Source: Rhodanobacter sp. FW104-R8 (GTDB lineage: Bacteria > Pseudomonadota > Gammaproteobacteria > Xanthomonadales > Rhodanobacteraceae). From it: a stretch of DNA of 46,944 bases. The position numbers and the translations under genes were made by a program. Positions 35,259 through 44,082 of this stretch are shown here, in pieces; the stretch's first letter is position 1, and every line of letters starts with the position of its first letter. Under the pieces are notes generated by a model that was not told the DNA's origin, searched no databases, and was given only the letters and a program-made list of their open reading frames with translations. The DNA is taken from contig NZ_LVJR01000119.1 of the NCBI RefSeq assembly GCF_001617365.1, forward strand, positions 1-46,944, read 5' to 3'.

Positions 35259-35555
35259 TCAGTCACAAATCTCCGCATACAAATCCCGCCAATACGGATT
35301 GGACTTCTCGATGAGCTTGACCTTCCACGTCCGCTTCCACGCCTTGATCGCCTTCTCACTGGCAATCGCGGATTCCATCGTGTCATGCACCTCGAACCAG
35401 ACGAGGCCATGCACGTGATGACGCTGGGTAAAACCAGCGACCACGTTGTTCCGGTGCTGCCAGATGCGTGCAGGCAGGTTGGAGGTGACACCGACGTACA
35501 GCGTGCCGTTGCGCTGACTGGCGAGGAAATAAACACAGGGATTTCGTTCTTGCAT
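35259..35555 (-). CDS. GIY-YIG nuclease-superfamily protein between nrdA and nrdB
   Basis: A 98-residue single-domain GIY-YIG protein on the strand opposite nrdA/nrdB. The motif is the CVYFLAS-N4-TLYVGVT variant at residues 7-24. The Arg of LPARIWQHR and the catalytic-type Glu in ASEKAIKAWKR follow in the usual order. Its closest class is the small COG2827 proteins, some of which are nucleases of unknown role. Palindromic family C repeats lie on both sides. It interrupts what is normally an nrdA-nrdB operon. Whether it is mobile is not shown. Confidence 0.9.
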   Translation of the reverse strand: MQERNPCVYFLASQRNGTLYVGVTSNLPARIWQHRNNVVAGFTQRHHVHGLVWFEVHDTMESAIASEKAIKAWKRTWKVKLIEKSNPYWRDLYAEICD

Positions 35556-35610
35556 ACGGCGGATCCGTTCACTCCATTCAAGCGCCAAGAAACTTACCCA
35601 TAAAACGTCC

Positions 35611-35705
35611 GTCATCCCAGCGAAAGCTGGGATCCAGAGCCTTTTGCTTACATGACATCGCGGTGAAAGCCGAAGTCGCTGGATCCCAGCTTTCGCTGGG
35701 ATGAC
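35611..35705. repeat. Palindromic repeat pair, family C
   Basis: GTCATCCCAGCGAAAGCTGG and CCAGCTTTCGCTGGGATGAC face each other across a spacer, directly upstream of nrdB. With the arm at 35215 they bracket the GIY-YIG gene. Any read-through transcript from nrdA to nrdB must cross these hairpins. Confidence 0.9.
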
Positions 35706-35757
35706 GGTCAAAAACACCCGCGCCTCGCTGGCTGCGAACCCACACAAGGAACCCCAT

Positions 35758-36783
35758 ATGTCCGCCCAACCCACCCGCAACGCCCACATCCTCGATCCCG
35801 GCTTCGAGCTCACGCTGCGCCCGATGCGCTACCCCGGCTTCTACGAGATGTACCGCAACGCGATCAAGAACACCTGGACCGTCGAGGAGGTGGATTTCTC
35901 GATGGATACGCGCGACCTCGACACGAAGATGTCCGCCGCCGACCGGCACCTGATCCGTCGGCTGGTGGCGTTCTTCGCCACCGGCGACACCATCGTGTCG
36001 AACAACCTGGTGCTGAACCTGTACCAGCACATCAACGCGCCGGAAGCGCGCATGTACCTGTCGCGCCAGCTGTACGAAGAAGCGCTGCACGTGCAGTTCT
36101 ACCTCACCCTGCTGGACACCTATATCCCCGACCCGGCCGAGCGCAACGGCGCGTTCGCGGCGATCGAGACGATCCCGTCGATCCGCCAGAAGGGCGCGTT
36201 CTGCTTCAAGTGGATCGACTCGATCCAGGACCTGCGCCGGCTGGAGACGCGCGAGCACCGCCGCCAGTTCCTGCTCAACCTGATCTGTTTCGCCGCCTGC
36301 ATCGAAGGATTGTTCTTCTACGCCGCATTCGCCTACGTCTACTACCTGCGCTCGCGCGGGCTGCTGCATGGGCTGGCCGCCGGCACCAACTGGGTGTTCC
36401 GCGACGAGAGCGGGCACATGGCGTTCGCGTTCGAGGTGGTGCGCACCGTGCGCGCGCAGGAGCCGGAATTGTTCGACGAGGCGATGCGCGCACAGGTCGA
36501 GGAGATGATCGAGGACGCGATCGCCTGCGAGACCCAGTTCGCCGAGGACGTGCTTTCCGGTGGCGTGGCCGGCATGTCGGTGCAGCAGATGCGCCAATAC
36601 CTCGAGTATTGCGCCGACCAGCGCCTGGCCCAGCTCGATCTGCCGAAAAAATATGGCGCGAAGAATCCGTTCGACTTCATGGACCTGCAGGACGTGCAGG
36701 AACTCGCCAACTTCTTCGAACGCCGCGTCTCGGCCTACCAGGTCGGCGTGCAGGGCGAGGTGGCGTTCGACATGGCGTTCTAG
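35758..36783 (+). CDS. nrdB: Class I ribonucleotide reductase, beta subunit
   Basis: A 341-residue di-metal radical subunit. Metal ligands include D77 (ATGDTIVSNN), E108 and H111 (YEEALHVQFY) and the later DESGH motif. A tyrosine, Y115, sits four residues after H111, where E. coli has its radical Y122 and chlamydial class Ic enzymes have Phe. It therefore looks like a tyrosyl-radical enzyme despite overall resemblance to the chlamydial type. The ATG at 35758 has an AAGGA ribosome site. It is separated from nrdA by about 550 bp holding an antisense gene and repeats. Confidence 0.96.
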   Translation: MSAQPTRNAHILDPGFELTLRPMRYPGFYEMYRNAIKNTWTVEEVDFSMDTRDLDTKMSAADRHLIRRLVAFFATGDTIVSNNLVLNLYQHINAPEARMYLSRQLYEEALHVQFYLTLLDTYIPDPAERNGAFAAIETIPSIRQKGAFCFKWIDSIQDLRRLETREHRRQFLLNLICFAACIEGLFFYAAFAYVYYLRSRGLLHGLAAGTNWVFRDESGHMAFAFEVVRTVRAQEPELFDEAMRAQVEEMIEDAIACETQFAEDVLSGGVAGMSVQQMRQYLEYCADQRLAQLDLPKKYGAKNPFDFMDLQDVQELANFFERRVSAYQVGVQGEVAFDMAF

Positions 36784-36854
36784 GGCCGGGATGACCAGAC
36801 GTTCGTCTGTTGAGAGCCGGGATTCGGGAGAACGTATGCCGCGAGGCACTTGAC

Positions 36855-36892
36855 TACATCTGTAAGCATGGCGTAGCTTGCCTACAACTGTA
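36855..36892. promoter_or_regulatory. Two BlaI-type operators
   Basis: TACATCTGTA (36855-36864) and TACAACTGTA (36883-36892) both have the TACA-N2-TGTA core of BlaI/MecI operators; centres are 28 bp apart. The outer flanks mirror each other (TGACTACA ... TGTAGTCA). They lie about 20-60 bp before the BlaI-like gene and should be its autoregulatory sites. Confidence 0.75.
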
Positions 36893-36912
36893 GTCAACCG
36901 AGCCACCGGGCC

Positions 36913-37299
36913 ATGCGCAAACCCACCATCGGCGACCAGGAACTGGCGCTGCTGCATCACATCGACGAGTGCGGCTCCGCCTCGGTAGGCGAGGTGGCCG
37001 CGAGCTTCGGCGAGCCGCGCGGGCTGGCCCGCTCCACCGTGCTGACCATGATGGAACGCCTGCGCGGCAAGGGCTATCTCAAGCGCCGGCAGCTCAAGGG
37101 CATGTTCCGCTACAGCACCGCCACCGGTCCGGGCGAAGTGATGCGCAGCGCCGTGGGCAGCTTCGTCGAGAAGACGCTGAGCGGTTCGGTATCGCCGTTC
37201 GTGGCGTGGATGTCGGAACGCGCTGAAGTCTCCGACACCGAGTTGGCCGAACTGGAGGCGCTGGTGGCGCAGTTGCAATCCCGGCGCAAGGAGTCGTGA
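36913..37299 (+). CDS. BlaI/MecI-family transcriptional repressor
   Basis: A 128-residue winged-helix repressor. The N-terminal half (IGDQELALLHHIDECGSASV and RSTVLTMMERLRGKGYLKRR) is the BlaI/MecI DNA-binding domain; the C-terminal half is the dimerisation region that BlaR-type proteases cleave. Two TACA-N2-TGTA operators precede it. The stop is followed by the M56 peptidase ATG after one base (TGAaATG), so translation is coupled. No beta-lactamase gene is in the window, so the regulated target may be elsewhere or non-lactam. Confidence 0.92.
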   Translation: MRKPTIGDQELALLHHIDECGSASVGEVAASFGEPRGLARSTVLTMMERLRGKGYLKRRQLKGMFRYSTATGPGEVMRSAVGSFVEKTLSGSVSPFVAWMSERAEVSDTELAELEALVAQLQSRRKES

Positions 37300-37300
37300 A

Positions 37301-39136
37301 ATGGACGCACTCGGCCATTTCGCCGACACCTTGCTCACCCGGCTGCTGTGGACGTCCATCCAGGCCTCCCTGCTGATCGGCATCGTCTATCTGCTTGGCT
37401 GCCTGTGGCCGCGCCTGTCGGCGGCGATGCGCTGCATGCTGTGGTGGCTGGTCGGCGCGCAGCTGTTGCTAGGCCTGCTGTGGCACGCACCGCTGGAACT
37501 TCCGCTGCTCTCGCCCACACCATTTGAAGCGACCGCGCCGGTCACGCCGCCCATGACGTTCTTCGCCGCGGCGGCTGGCGACGTTGCGCTGCCGTCGCTC
37601 GCTTCGCCACCGACACATGCGCTGTCCTGGCGCACCGGCATCGCCCTGTCGTGGTTGGCCGTCTTGCTGTTGCAGGGGTTGGTCGCGCTGCGCCAATGGC
37701 GGCAGGCACGCAGCGTGCTGCGCGAATCACGACCCTTGCGCGATGCCTCGCTGCAGGCGCTGTGCGCGCGCCAGGCGCGACAACTTGGCTTGCGCCGTTG
37801 CCCTCGCCTGCGCGTCTCGGGCGCCATCGTCTCGCCCCAGGTGACCGGCCTGTGGCGGCCCACCGTACTGCTGCCTGCCGGCCACGCGCTCAGCGCCGAC
37901 GAGGCGGCGATGGCGATCGCGCACGAGCTGGCCCACCTGCGCCGCGGCGACCTGTGGCTGGCCTGGGTGCCGGCGCTTGCGCAGTGCCTGTTCTGCTTCC
38001 ACCCGCTGGTGCGCTGGGCCATGCGCGAGTACGCGCTCAACCGCGAATCGGCCTGCGATGCGCAGGTATTGCGGCACGACCGCGCCGCGCCGCAGGAGTA
38101 CGGCCGCCTGCTGCTGCGCCTCGGCGTGGCGCAGCCGATGCACGCAGGCCTCGCCGGTGCTTCCCCGTCCTTCCACAACCTGAAGAGGCGACTGACCATG
38201 CTGCAGCAAACCGTGAACCAGCCGCCGTCGCGCATCCGCGGCTGGCTGCTCGTCGCAGTGATCGCCCTCGTCGGCGTGCTGCCCTATCGCGTGACGGCGG
38301 CCGGCGCGGACAACACCCAGGCCACGCCTGCCTCCACCCAGGCGAGCCTGTTGCCGCCCCCGCCGGCTCCTCCGGCAGTGCCGCCGCCCACCGTTCCCGC
38401 CTTGCCACCGGCACCACCGGCGCCACCGCTGCCACCTACCCCGCCGCACGATGCCAACGGCCTGCGGGTCCACTACGCCAACGTCGCCATCCATACCGAC
38501 GCCAGCGAAGGCTTCGCGTTGTTCGATGGCGATGCGGCCATCGTCAACGGCAGCGATGCCGATCTCGCCGCCGCGAAGCGCCTGCAGCGGAACGGCAAGT
38601 CCATGCTGTGGTTTCGCCGTGGCGACAAGGCCTGGCTGATCGACGACCCTGCCTACGTGCAACGCGCCAAGGCCGCCTACGCGCCGGTCGACGCCCTGGC
38701 CAGGCAGCAAGGCGAGCTGGGCGGCAAGCAAGGTGCGCTCGGCGGCAAACAGGGAGCCTTGGGCGCACAACAAGGCATGTTAGGCGCCCAGCAAGGGCAG
38801 CTCGCCGGCCAGCGCGCCATGCTGGCCAACCAGCAAGCCATGCTCGCCGCGCAATCCGGCCAGCGCGACCACACCGCTGAAATGCAGGCGAACCGCGCCA
38901 AGCTGGAAGTCAGCGAGCAGGAACTCAATCGGCAGCAGGAAAAGCTCAGTCAACAACAAGAAGAACTGGGTCGGCAGCAGACCGAGATCGGCAAGCAGCA
39001 GGAAGCGCTTGGCGCGCAACAGGAAGCACTGGGCAAACGCCAGCAACAGGCCACCAGCCAGGCCAGCCAGCAGATCAGGAAGCTGCTCGACGAAGCGATC
39101 GCCAAGGGTGTCGCGAAGCCGACGAGCCTGCGCTGA
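37301..39136 (+). CDS. BlaR1-like M56 membrane metallopeptidase with heptad-repeat tail
   Basis: A 611-residue sensor protease of the BlaR1/M56 family. N-terminal membrane helices (about residues 10-60 and 112-130) surround the zinc motif HELAH (208-212), with a further ligand likely in NRESACDA (from 247). Instead of a penicillin-binding sensor it has a Pro-rich linker (about 340-385), a small domain, then about seven 7-residue repeats of the GALGGKQ/GMLGAQQ type (about 468-520) and a Gln/Glu-rich coiled coil (540-590). It should inactivate the BlaI-like repressor on a signal. The tail suggests that it senses something other than beta-lactams. Confidence 0.88.
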   Translation: MDALGHFADTLLTRLLWTSIQASLLIGIVYLLGCLWPRLSAAMRCMLWWLVGAQLLLGLLWHAPLELPLLSPTPFEATAPVTPPMTFFAAAAGDVALPSLASPPTHALSWRTGIALSWLAVLLLQGLVALRQWRQARSVLRESRPLRDASLQALCARQARQLGLRRCPRLRVSGAIVSPQVTGLWRPTVLLPAGHALSADEAAMAIAHELAHLRRGDLWLAWVPALAQCLFCFHPLVRWAMREYALNRESACDAQVLRHDRAAPQEYGRLLLRLGVAQPMHAGLAGASPSFHNLKRRLTMLQQTVNQPPSRIRGWLLVAVIALVGVLPYRVTAAGADNTQATPASTQASLLPPPPAPPAVPPPTVPALPPAPPAPPLPPTPPHDANGLRVHYANVAIHTDASEGFALFDGDAAIVNGSDADLAAAKRLQRNGKSMLWFRRGDKAWLIDDPAYVQRAKAAYAPVDALARQQGELGGKQGALGGKQGALGAQQGMLGAQQGQLAGQRAMLANQQAMLAAQSGQRDHTAEMQANRAKLEVSEQELNRQQEKLSQQQEELGRQQTEIGKQQEALGAQQEALGKRQQQATSQASQQIRKLLDEAIAKGVAKPTSLR

Positions 39137-39188
39137 GCGCCTCCCTCTGAACTTTACGAGAGCGAACGCGTCGCCGCTCTTGTAGTCT

Positions 39189-39370
39189 TGCTCCCTCCCC
39201 TGCTCGAAGGGGGGAGGGCCGGGCGACCGCAGGGAGTCCTTCAGGTGAGGGGGCGCTCTTCGTCGCAAGTCAAAAGCCACCCCTTCCTGACCTCCCCCTG
39301 CTGCGCAGGGGGAGGAACCGGGTGTGTTACTTCTGCTCCCTCTCCCTTATGCCAAGGGGAGGAACAAGAG
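39189..39370. repeat. Low-complexity CT/GA-rich inverted repeat region, family E
   Basis: Several copies of CTCCCTCTCCC-like and GGGGAGG-like arms (for example CTCCCCCTGCTGCGCAGGGG) lie between the convergent M56 and S9 genes. A related unit with GCTCCCTCTCCTG and CAGGAGAGGGCCGGG is at 45165-45215. They form GC-rich hairpins. No gene is seen in this 264-bp gap. Confidence 0.65.
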
Positions 39371-39400
39371 CGCCGGCATCTCCCGCACACGCACAGTCAC

Positions 39401-41737
39401 TCAGCGCCAGGGCCACGCCTTCAGCTGGTACTCGTGCGGCGGCGTGTTGCCGGCGAGGTACTGCACGAAGTAATCCCAGCGCCGGCGGGTGGCGTACGGG
39501 GTGGCCTCGGCGTAGCCGTGGTGGACGTTCGGGATCAGCAGCAGGTCGAAATCCTTGTTCGCCTTGATCAGCGCGTCGGCCACCAGCAGGGTCTGGTAGG
39601 GCGGCACGTTGTCGTCCATGGTGCCGTGCACCAGCATCAGGCGACCCTTGAGGTTCTTCGCGAAGCTCTGGTTGGCCTGGGCGTCGTAGTTGGTCTTGCC
39701 GTCCTTGTCGGTCACCAGCAGGCCCTGCCACTTCTCGGCCCAGTCGTCTTCGTAGTTGCGGTTGTCGTGATTGCCGCTTTCGGCCCAGCCGACCTTGAAG
39801 AAGTCCGGGTAGTGGAACATCGCGGCCGCGGTGGCGTTGCCGCCGCCGGAGTGGCCCCAGATGCCCACGCGGTCGAGGTCGATCCACGGATACTGCTTGC
39901 CGAGTTCCTTCAGGCCGAGCACCTGGTCAGGCAGGGTGTTGTCCTCGACGTGCTCGAAGTAGGCGTCGTGGAACGCCTTGGAGCGCCACGGCGTGCCCAT
40001 GCCGTCGAGCGCCACCACGATGAAGCCCAGCTCGGCCACGGACTGGTGGTCGCCGCGCGCGGACGAGAAACTGCGGCCGCGCACCGAGCCGGTCTGCGGG
40101 CCCGGGTAGATGTAGTCGATGATCGGGTACTTCTTCGACGGATCGAAGTTCGTCGGCTTGAACATCATGCCGTACAGGTCGGTCTTGCCGTCGCGCCCTT
40201 TCACCGTGAACGGGACCGGCGGCACCCAGCCGGCGGCCTTCAGGCGCGAGATGTCGGCGGTGGCCACGCTCGCCAGGTCGCGGCCGTCGTCGGAACTGCG
40301 CAGCACGGTGACCGGCGGCGTGGTCGGGGTGGAGTACGCATCGACGAAGGACTTACCGTCCGGCGACAGCGTGACGGTGTGGTCGGCCGCTTCCGGCGTC
40401 AGCAACACCGGCTTGCCGCCGCCCAGGCTGACCTTGAAGAACTGCTGGTAGTACGGGTTCACGCCGGCAGTGCGGCCGACGCCGCGGAACCACACGGTGC
40501 GCGTCTTCGGATCGACCTTCAGCACCTCGGTGACGTTGCCTTCGCCGGTGGTGATCGCGTGCTTGAGCTTGCCGGTCTCCAGGTCGTACAGGTACAGCTT
40601 GCCCCAGTTGCTGCGCTCGCTGAACCAGATCGCCTCGTTGGTCTCGGGCAGGTAGCGCCAGTTGACCGCGCCGTTGCCGCTTTCGTAGTACGTCGGCACC
40701 ACTTCCTCGAACACGGTGCGCACCTTGCCGGTGCGCGTGTCGGCGATGCGGAACCACTCGTGCTTGTGGTCGCGCGAGGTGGAGACGAAGGCCAGGGTCT
40801 TGCCGTCGGCCGCCCACTTCACGTCGTCCCAGCCGCCGTCGGGGCCGCAGCTGACGTCGTCGCACAGGGTGGAACGATGCTGGTCCGGCGGCATCTGCAG
40901 GCGCAGCACCTTCTTCGCGGCGACGTCGACGATGACGCGCTCGATCATCGTCACGTCCTTGTCGCCGACCAGCGGGTACTTCCATTTCTCCAGCGTCGGA
41001 TGGCCGACGTTGGTGCCGACCAGGTACATCTCGCCGGTCTTGCGCTGGTCCTGCTGGAAGGTGGCGATCTTCTTCGAATCCGGCGACCACTCCACGATGG
41101 CCTTGTCGGTGTGCTTCCAGCCGGCGTTGTCGGTGGCGTAGCCGAAGTTCTCCACGCCGCCAGTGGTGAGCCGGGTCTCCTTGCCGCTGGCGACGTCGCG
41201 CAGCCACAGGTTCCAGTCGCGGATGAACGCCTCGCTCTTCTTGTCCGGCGACAGCATACCCGGCTCCTTGCCGGTCTTTACCAGCGAGGCGCGGTCGACG
41301 CAGCTCGCCTCGGCGGCAGCCAGGTCGCACACGTAGTGCTTGCCGCGCACGGCGACATCGATGCGGCCATCGGGCCGTGCCTCGTAGCCGGTCACCGGCA
41401 ACTTCTTCGCGTCGACCGGCTTGCCGCCGGCCTTGCCCAGCGCGGCGGCCAGCTTCGCGTGGTCGAACAGCGGCGCAGCCTTGCCGCCGGCCGCGTCCAT
41501 CCGCACGAAGTGATCGCCGCCGGCGTCGTGGTCGACGTACCAGAAATGGCCGTCGTCCAGCCACTCGACCTTCTGCACCGCGTGATCGACCAGCGGCGCC
41601 GTGTTGTAGCCCATGAAGCGCTCCGCCCGCGCGTAGTCGTCCGCGCTCAGCGTGCGGCCCTGCGCGGCGACGCCGGCGGACAGTGTTCCCATGACCAGCG
41701 CGCCAAGCACGCGCGAACTGCCGATCTTCAAACCCAT
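39401..41737 (-). CDS. S9-family prolyl oligopeptidase/dipeptidyl-peptidase-like serine protease
   Basis: A 778-residue exported peptidase. A signal peptide spans about residues 1-25 (ending GVAAQ). The beta-propeller DPP4-type N-terminal part is followed by the alpha/beta hydrolase domain with the nucleophile in GHSGGG (S630), Asp in MDDNVP (D708/709) and His in NVHHGY (H739/740). It should cleave peptides in the periplasm or outside. I do not see the paired Glu motif that in true DPP4 enzymes binds the free N-terminus (the local sequence reads GYATDNAGW), so a strict dipeptidyl-peptidase label is uncertain. Confidence 0.92.
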   Translation of the reverse strand: MGLKIGSSRVLGALVMGTLSAGVAAQGRTLSADDYARAERFMGYNTAPLVDHAVQKVEWLDDGHFWYVDHDAGGDHFVRMDAAGGKAAPLFDHAKLAAALGKAGGKPVDAKKLPVTGYEARPDGRIDVAVRGKHYVCDLAAAEASCVDRASLVKTGKEPGMLSPDKKSEAFIRDWNLWLRDVASGKETRLTTGGVENFGYATDNAGWKHTDKAIVEWSPDSKKIATFQQDQRKTGEMYLVGTNVGHPTLEKWKYPLVGDKDVTMIERVIVDVAAKKVLRLQMPPDQHRSTLCDDVSCGPDGGWDDVKWAADGKTLAFVSTSRDHKHEWFRIADTRTGKVRTVFEEVVPTYYESGNGAVNWRYLPETNEAIWFSERSNWGKLYLYDLETGKLKHAITTGEGNVTEVLKVDPKTRTVWFRGVGRTAGVNPYYQQFFKVSLGGGKPVLLTPEAADHTVTLSPDGKSFVDAYSTPTTPPVTVLRSSDDGRDLASVATADISRLKAAGWVPPVPFTVKGRDGKTDLYGMMFKPTNFDPSKKYPIIDYIYPGPQTGSVRGRSFSSARGDHQSVAELGFIVVALDGMGTPWRSKAFHDAYFEHVEDNTLPDQVLGLKELGKQYPWIDLDRVGIWGHSGGGNATAAAMFHYPDFFKVGWAESGNHDNRNYEDDWAEKWQGLLVTDKDGKTNYDAQANQSFAKNLKGRLMLVHGTMDDNVPPYQTLLVADALIKANKDFDLLLIPNVHHGYAEATPYATRRRWDYFVQYLAGNTPPHEYQLKAWPWR

Positions 41738-41930
41738 GTTGCGTTCCCCTTGCGAAAGCGGATTTCTGCGGTTGCCGACCCTGGCCCGGATGCACCCGAA
41801 CGGCCGATGCTAACGTGAGCATGACCGATGGCACCCCTGCCATTGGTCCCGATTGTTTCGCTCATGCCGCGGAATGCGCTACCGCATGGGCGGCACACCA
41901 CCCGCACCCGCCCCTACCGAAGCGATCCCG

Positions 41931-42323
41931 ATGACCCCTGCCCCGATCGAAGCCCGCCTGCTGGAAATGGTTTTCCCCGACCACACCAACCACCTCGGCA
42001 CGCTGTTCGGCGGCCAGGCGCTGGCGTGGATGGACAAGGCCGCCTTCATCGTGGCCTCGCGCTACGCACGGCGCACCGTGGTCACTGCCCGTTCGGAGGA
42101 GGTGAACTTCCGCGTGCCGGTCCGCACCGGCCAGTTGGTGGAGCTGGTGGCACGGGTGGTCAGGGTCGGCCGCAGCTCGATGCACGTCGAGGTGGAGATG
42201 ACCGCCGAGGACCCGCTGAGCGGCGACCGCCGCATCTGCACCACCGGCCGCTTCGTGATGATCGCGCTGGACTCCAACGGCTCGCCCACGGCCATCCCGG
42301 CACTGCCGGACGCCGCCGGCTGA
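41931..42323 (+). CDS. Acyl-CoA thioesterase, hotdog fold (YciA/ACOT type)
   Basis: A 130-residue single hotdog-domain thioesterase. The motif PDHTNHLGTLFGGQALAWMD is the YciA/ACOT signature (N20, H21 and the Gly-rich turn before the long helix), followed by RSEEVNFRVPVRTG. These enzymes hydrolyse acyl-CoA, often in a multimer, and help recycle CoA. The start is uncertain: the ATG at 41931 gives the normal length, but in-frame upstream ATGs exist and no strong ribosome site is visible. It lies divergent to the S9 peptidase gene. Confidence 0.88.
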   Translation: MTPAPIEARLLEMVFPDHTNHLGTLFGGQALAWMDKAAFIVASRYARRTVVTARSEEVNFRVPVRTGQLVELVARVVRVGRSSMHVEVEMTAEDPLSGDRRICTTGRFVMIALDSNGSPTAIPALPDAAG

Positions 42324-42400
42324 CCCTCTACGCCGGCCCCGCTTGACGGGTGCGTACCGGCCATCGCACGCTGCGGCCACCGTGTTCCCGGAGCCGCCTC

Positions 42401-43153
42401 ATGCCGCAGCGTCTCAGAGTCATCGGCAATTACATTTCGCCCTATGTGCGCAAGGTACTGGTGTGCCTGGAGCTGAAGGGGCTGGAATACGAAGTCGACC
42501 CGATCGCGCCGTTCGTCGGCAACGACGAGTTCACCCGGCTGAGCCCGCTGCGCCGCATCCCGGTGCTGCTCGACGGCGAGCTGGCGCTCAACGACTCCTC
42601 GGTGATCTGCCAGTACCTGGAGGATCGGCACCCCACGCCCTCGATCTACCCGCGCGACATCGCCGATCGCGCCCGTGCCCGCTGGCTGGAGGAATACGCC
42701 GACACGCGGCTGGCCGACGGGTTGATCTGGCGGCTGTTCAACCAGCTGGCGATCAAGCGCCACATCTTCGGCGAGGCTCCCGACGAGGCGGTGGTGCAGC
42801 ATGCGCGCGAGGTGGACATCCCCGCCGCGCTCGACTACCTGGAAAAGCAGCTGCCGGACGACGGCTTCGTGTTCGGCGCGCTCTCGCTCGCCGACATCAG
42901 CATCGCCAGCTTCTTCCGCACCGCCTCGTTCGTGCGCTACGCGATCGACGCCGAACGCTGGCCGCTGGCGGCCGCGCTGGTGGCGCAGGTGCAGGCGCTG
43001 CCGGTGTTCCAGAAACTGGCCCGCTACGAGGACTGCATGCTGCGGCTGCCGCTGGCCGAGCAGCGCGGCGCCCTGATCACCGCCGGCGCCCCGCTGACCA
43101 GCGACACCCTCGGCACCAGCGCGCCACGGCCCGGCCCGCCGCGCGCGTCGTAG
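42401..43153 (+). CDS. Glutathione S-transferase family protein
   Basis: A 250-residue GST-like protein. The N-terminal thioredoxin-like domain (about residues 1-80) contains GNYISPYVRKVLVCLELKGL and the glutathione-site motifs RIPVLLDG and LNDSSVICQYL. A helical C-terminal domain follows (LSLADISIASFF, the N-capping-box region). The catalytic residue is likely S/Y in NYISPY. Typical roles are conjugation or reduction of electrophiles, but the substrate is unknown. A start at 42401 (MPQRLRVIG) fits the family better than an upstream in-frame ATG. Confidence 0.9.
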   Translation: MPQRLRVIGNYISPYVRKVLVCLELKGLEYEVDPIAPFVGNDEFTRLSPLRRIPVLLDGELALNDSSVICQYLEDRHPTPSIYPRDIADRARARWLEEYADTRLADGLIWRLFNQLAIKRHIFGEAPDEAVVQHAREVDIPAALDYLEKQLPDDGFVFGALSLADISIASFFRTASFVRYAIDAERWPLAAALVAQVQALPVFQKLARYEDCMLRLPLAEQRGALITAGAPLTSDTLGTSAPRPGPPRAS

Positions 43154-43162
43154 GCATCCGCC

Positions 43163-44062
43163 TCAACGCTGACCCGTCGTCAGCTCCACCAGCCAGTCGA
43201 CGAACACCCGCAGCCGCGCCGGCATCTGCCGCTGCTGCGGATACAGGATGGTCATCGGCAACGACGGCGGCGGGTGCGCCGGCAGGATCTCGCGCATCCG
43301 GCCGCTCTTCAGCGCATCGACGATGCGGTAACGCGGCATCTGCGCGATGCCCAGGCCGGCTTCGCAACAGCCGAGGTAGGCATCCACGCCGCTCACGCTG
43401 ACGCAGCCCGGCAGCACGACTTCGCGCCGCTTGCGGCCGACCATGAACTCCAGCGGCTCGGCCCGGTGGGTGGTCGGCGAAACCCAGTTCACCGCCAGGT
43501 GGCCGTCCTGCAGCGCGACCAGCGCATCAGGCAAGCCATGCCGGCGCACGTAGGCGGCGCTGGCCACGGTGACCTGCTCCAGCATCGCCACGCGGCGCCC
43601 GACCATGTCCGAATCGCCCAGCTCGCCGATGCGCAGCACGCAATCCACGCCCTCGCGCACCAGGTCGACGAAACGGTCGCCGGTACCGATGTCCAGCTGG
43701 ATCTGCGGGTAGCGCGCGAAGAAATCGCGCAGCGCGGGAATCACCAGCAGGCGTGCCAGCGTCGCCGGCAGGTCGATGCGCAGGCGGCCCTTCGGCTGCA
43801 CCCGCGCCTCGCGGAAATCCGTCTCGACCTCGTCCACGTCGGCCAGCAGGCGCAGGCAATGGCCGTAGTAGGTCTCGCCGTCGCGGGTGGCATGCACGCG
43901 GCGGGTAGTCCGCTGCAGCAGCTGCGCGCCCAGCTGCGCCTCCAACCGCTTGATCGCATGGGTGACGGTGGCGCGCGGCAGGTTCAGGTCGTCCGCGGCG
44001 GCGGTGAAGCTGCCCAGCTCGATGATCCGCGTATACAGCCGCATGGCTTCGAGTCGGTCCAT
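43163..44062 (-). CDS. LysR-family regulator divergent to an aldo/keto reductase
   Basis: A 299-residue LysR-type protein. The N-terminal HTH (MDRLEAMRLYTRIIELGSF, then LNLPRATVTHAIKRLEAQLG) and a substrate-binding domain (VQPKGRLRIDL onward) are clear. I use the ATG at 44060-44062 because it gives the canonical MDRLEAMRLY start. The divergent arrangement with an aldo/keto reductase is a common LysR-target layout, so it likely activates that gene. Confidence 0.92.
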   Translation of the reverse strand: MDRLEAMRLYTRIIELGSFTAAADDLNLPRATVTHAIKRLEAQLGAQLLQRTTRRVHATRDGETYYGHCLRLLADVDEVETDFREARVQPKGRLRIDLPATLARLLVIPALRDFFARYPQIQLDIGTGDRFVDLVREGVDCVLRIGELGDSDMVGRRVAMLEQVTVASAAYVRRHGLPDALVALQDGHLAVNWVSPTTHRAEPLEFMVGRKRREVVLPGCVSVSGVDAYLGCCEAGLGIAQMPRYRIVDALKSGRMREILPAHPPPSLPMTILYPQQRQMPARLRVFVDWLVELTTGQR

Positions 44063-44082
44063 GGCATTGTTGCTTGTTTTGA

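Noticed and set aside
35259-35555. Calling the GIY-YIG gene a proven homing endonuclease
   Set aside because: It has only the small catalytic domain and no visible DNA-binding region; mobility is unproven.
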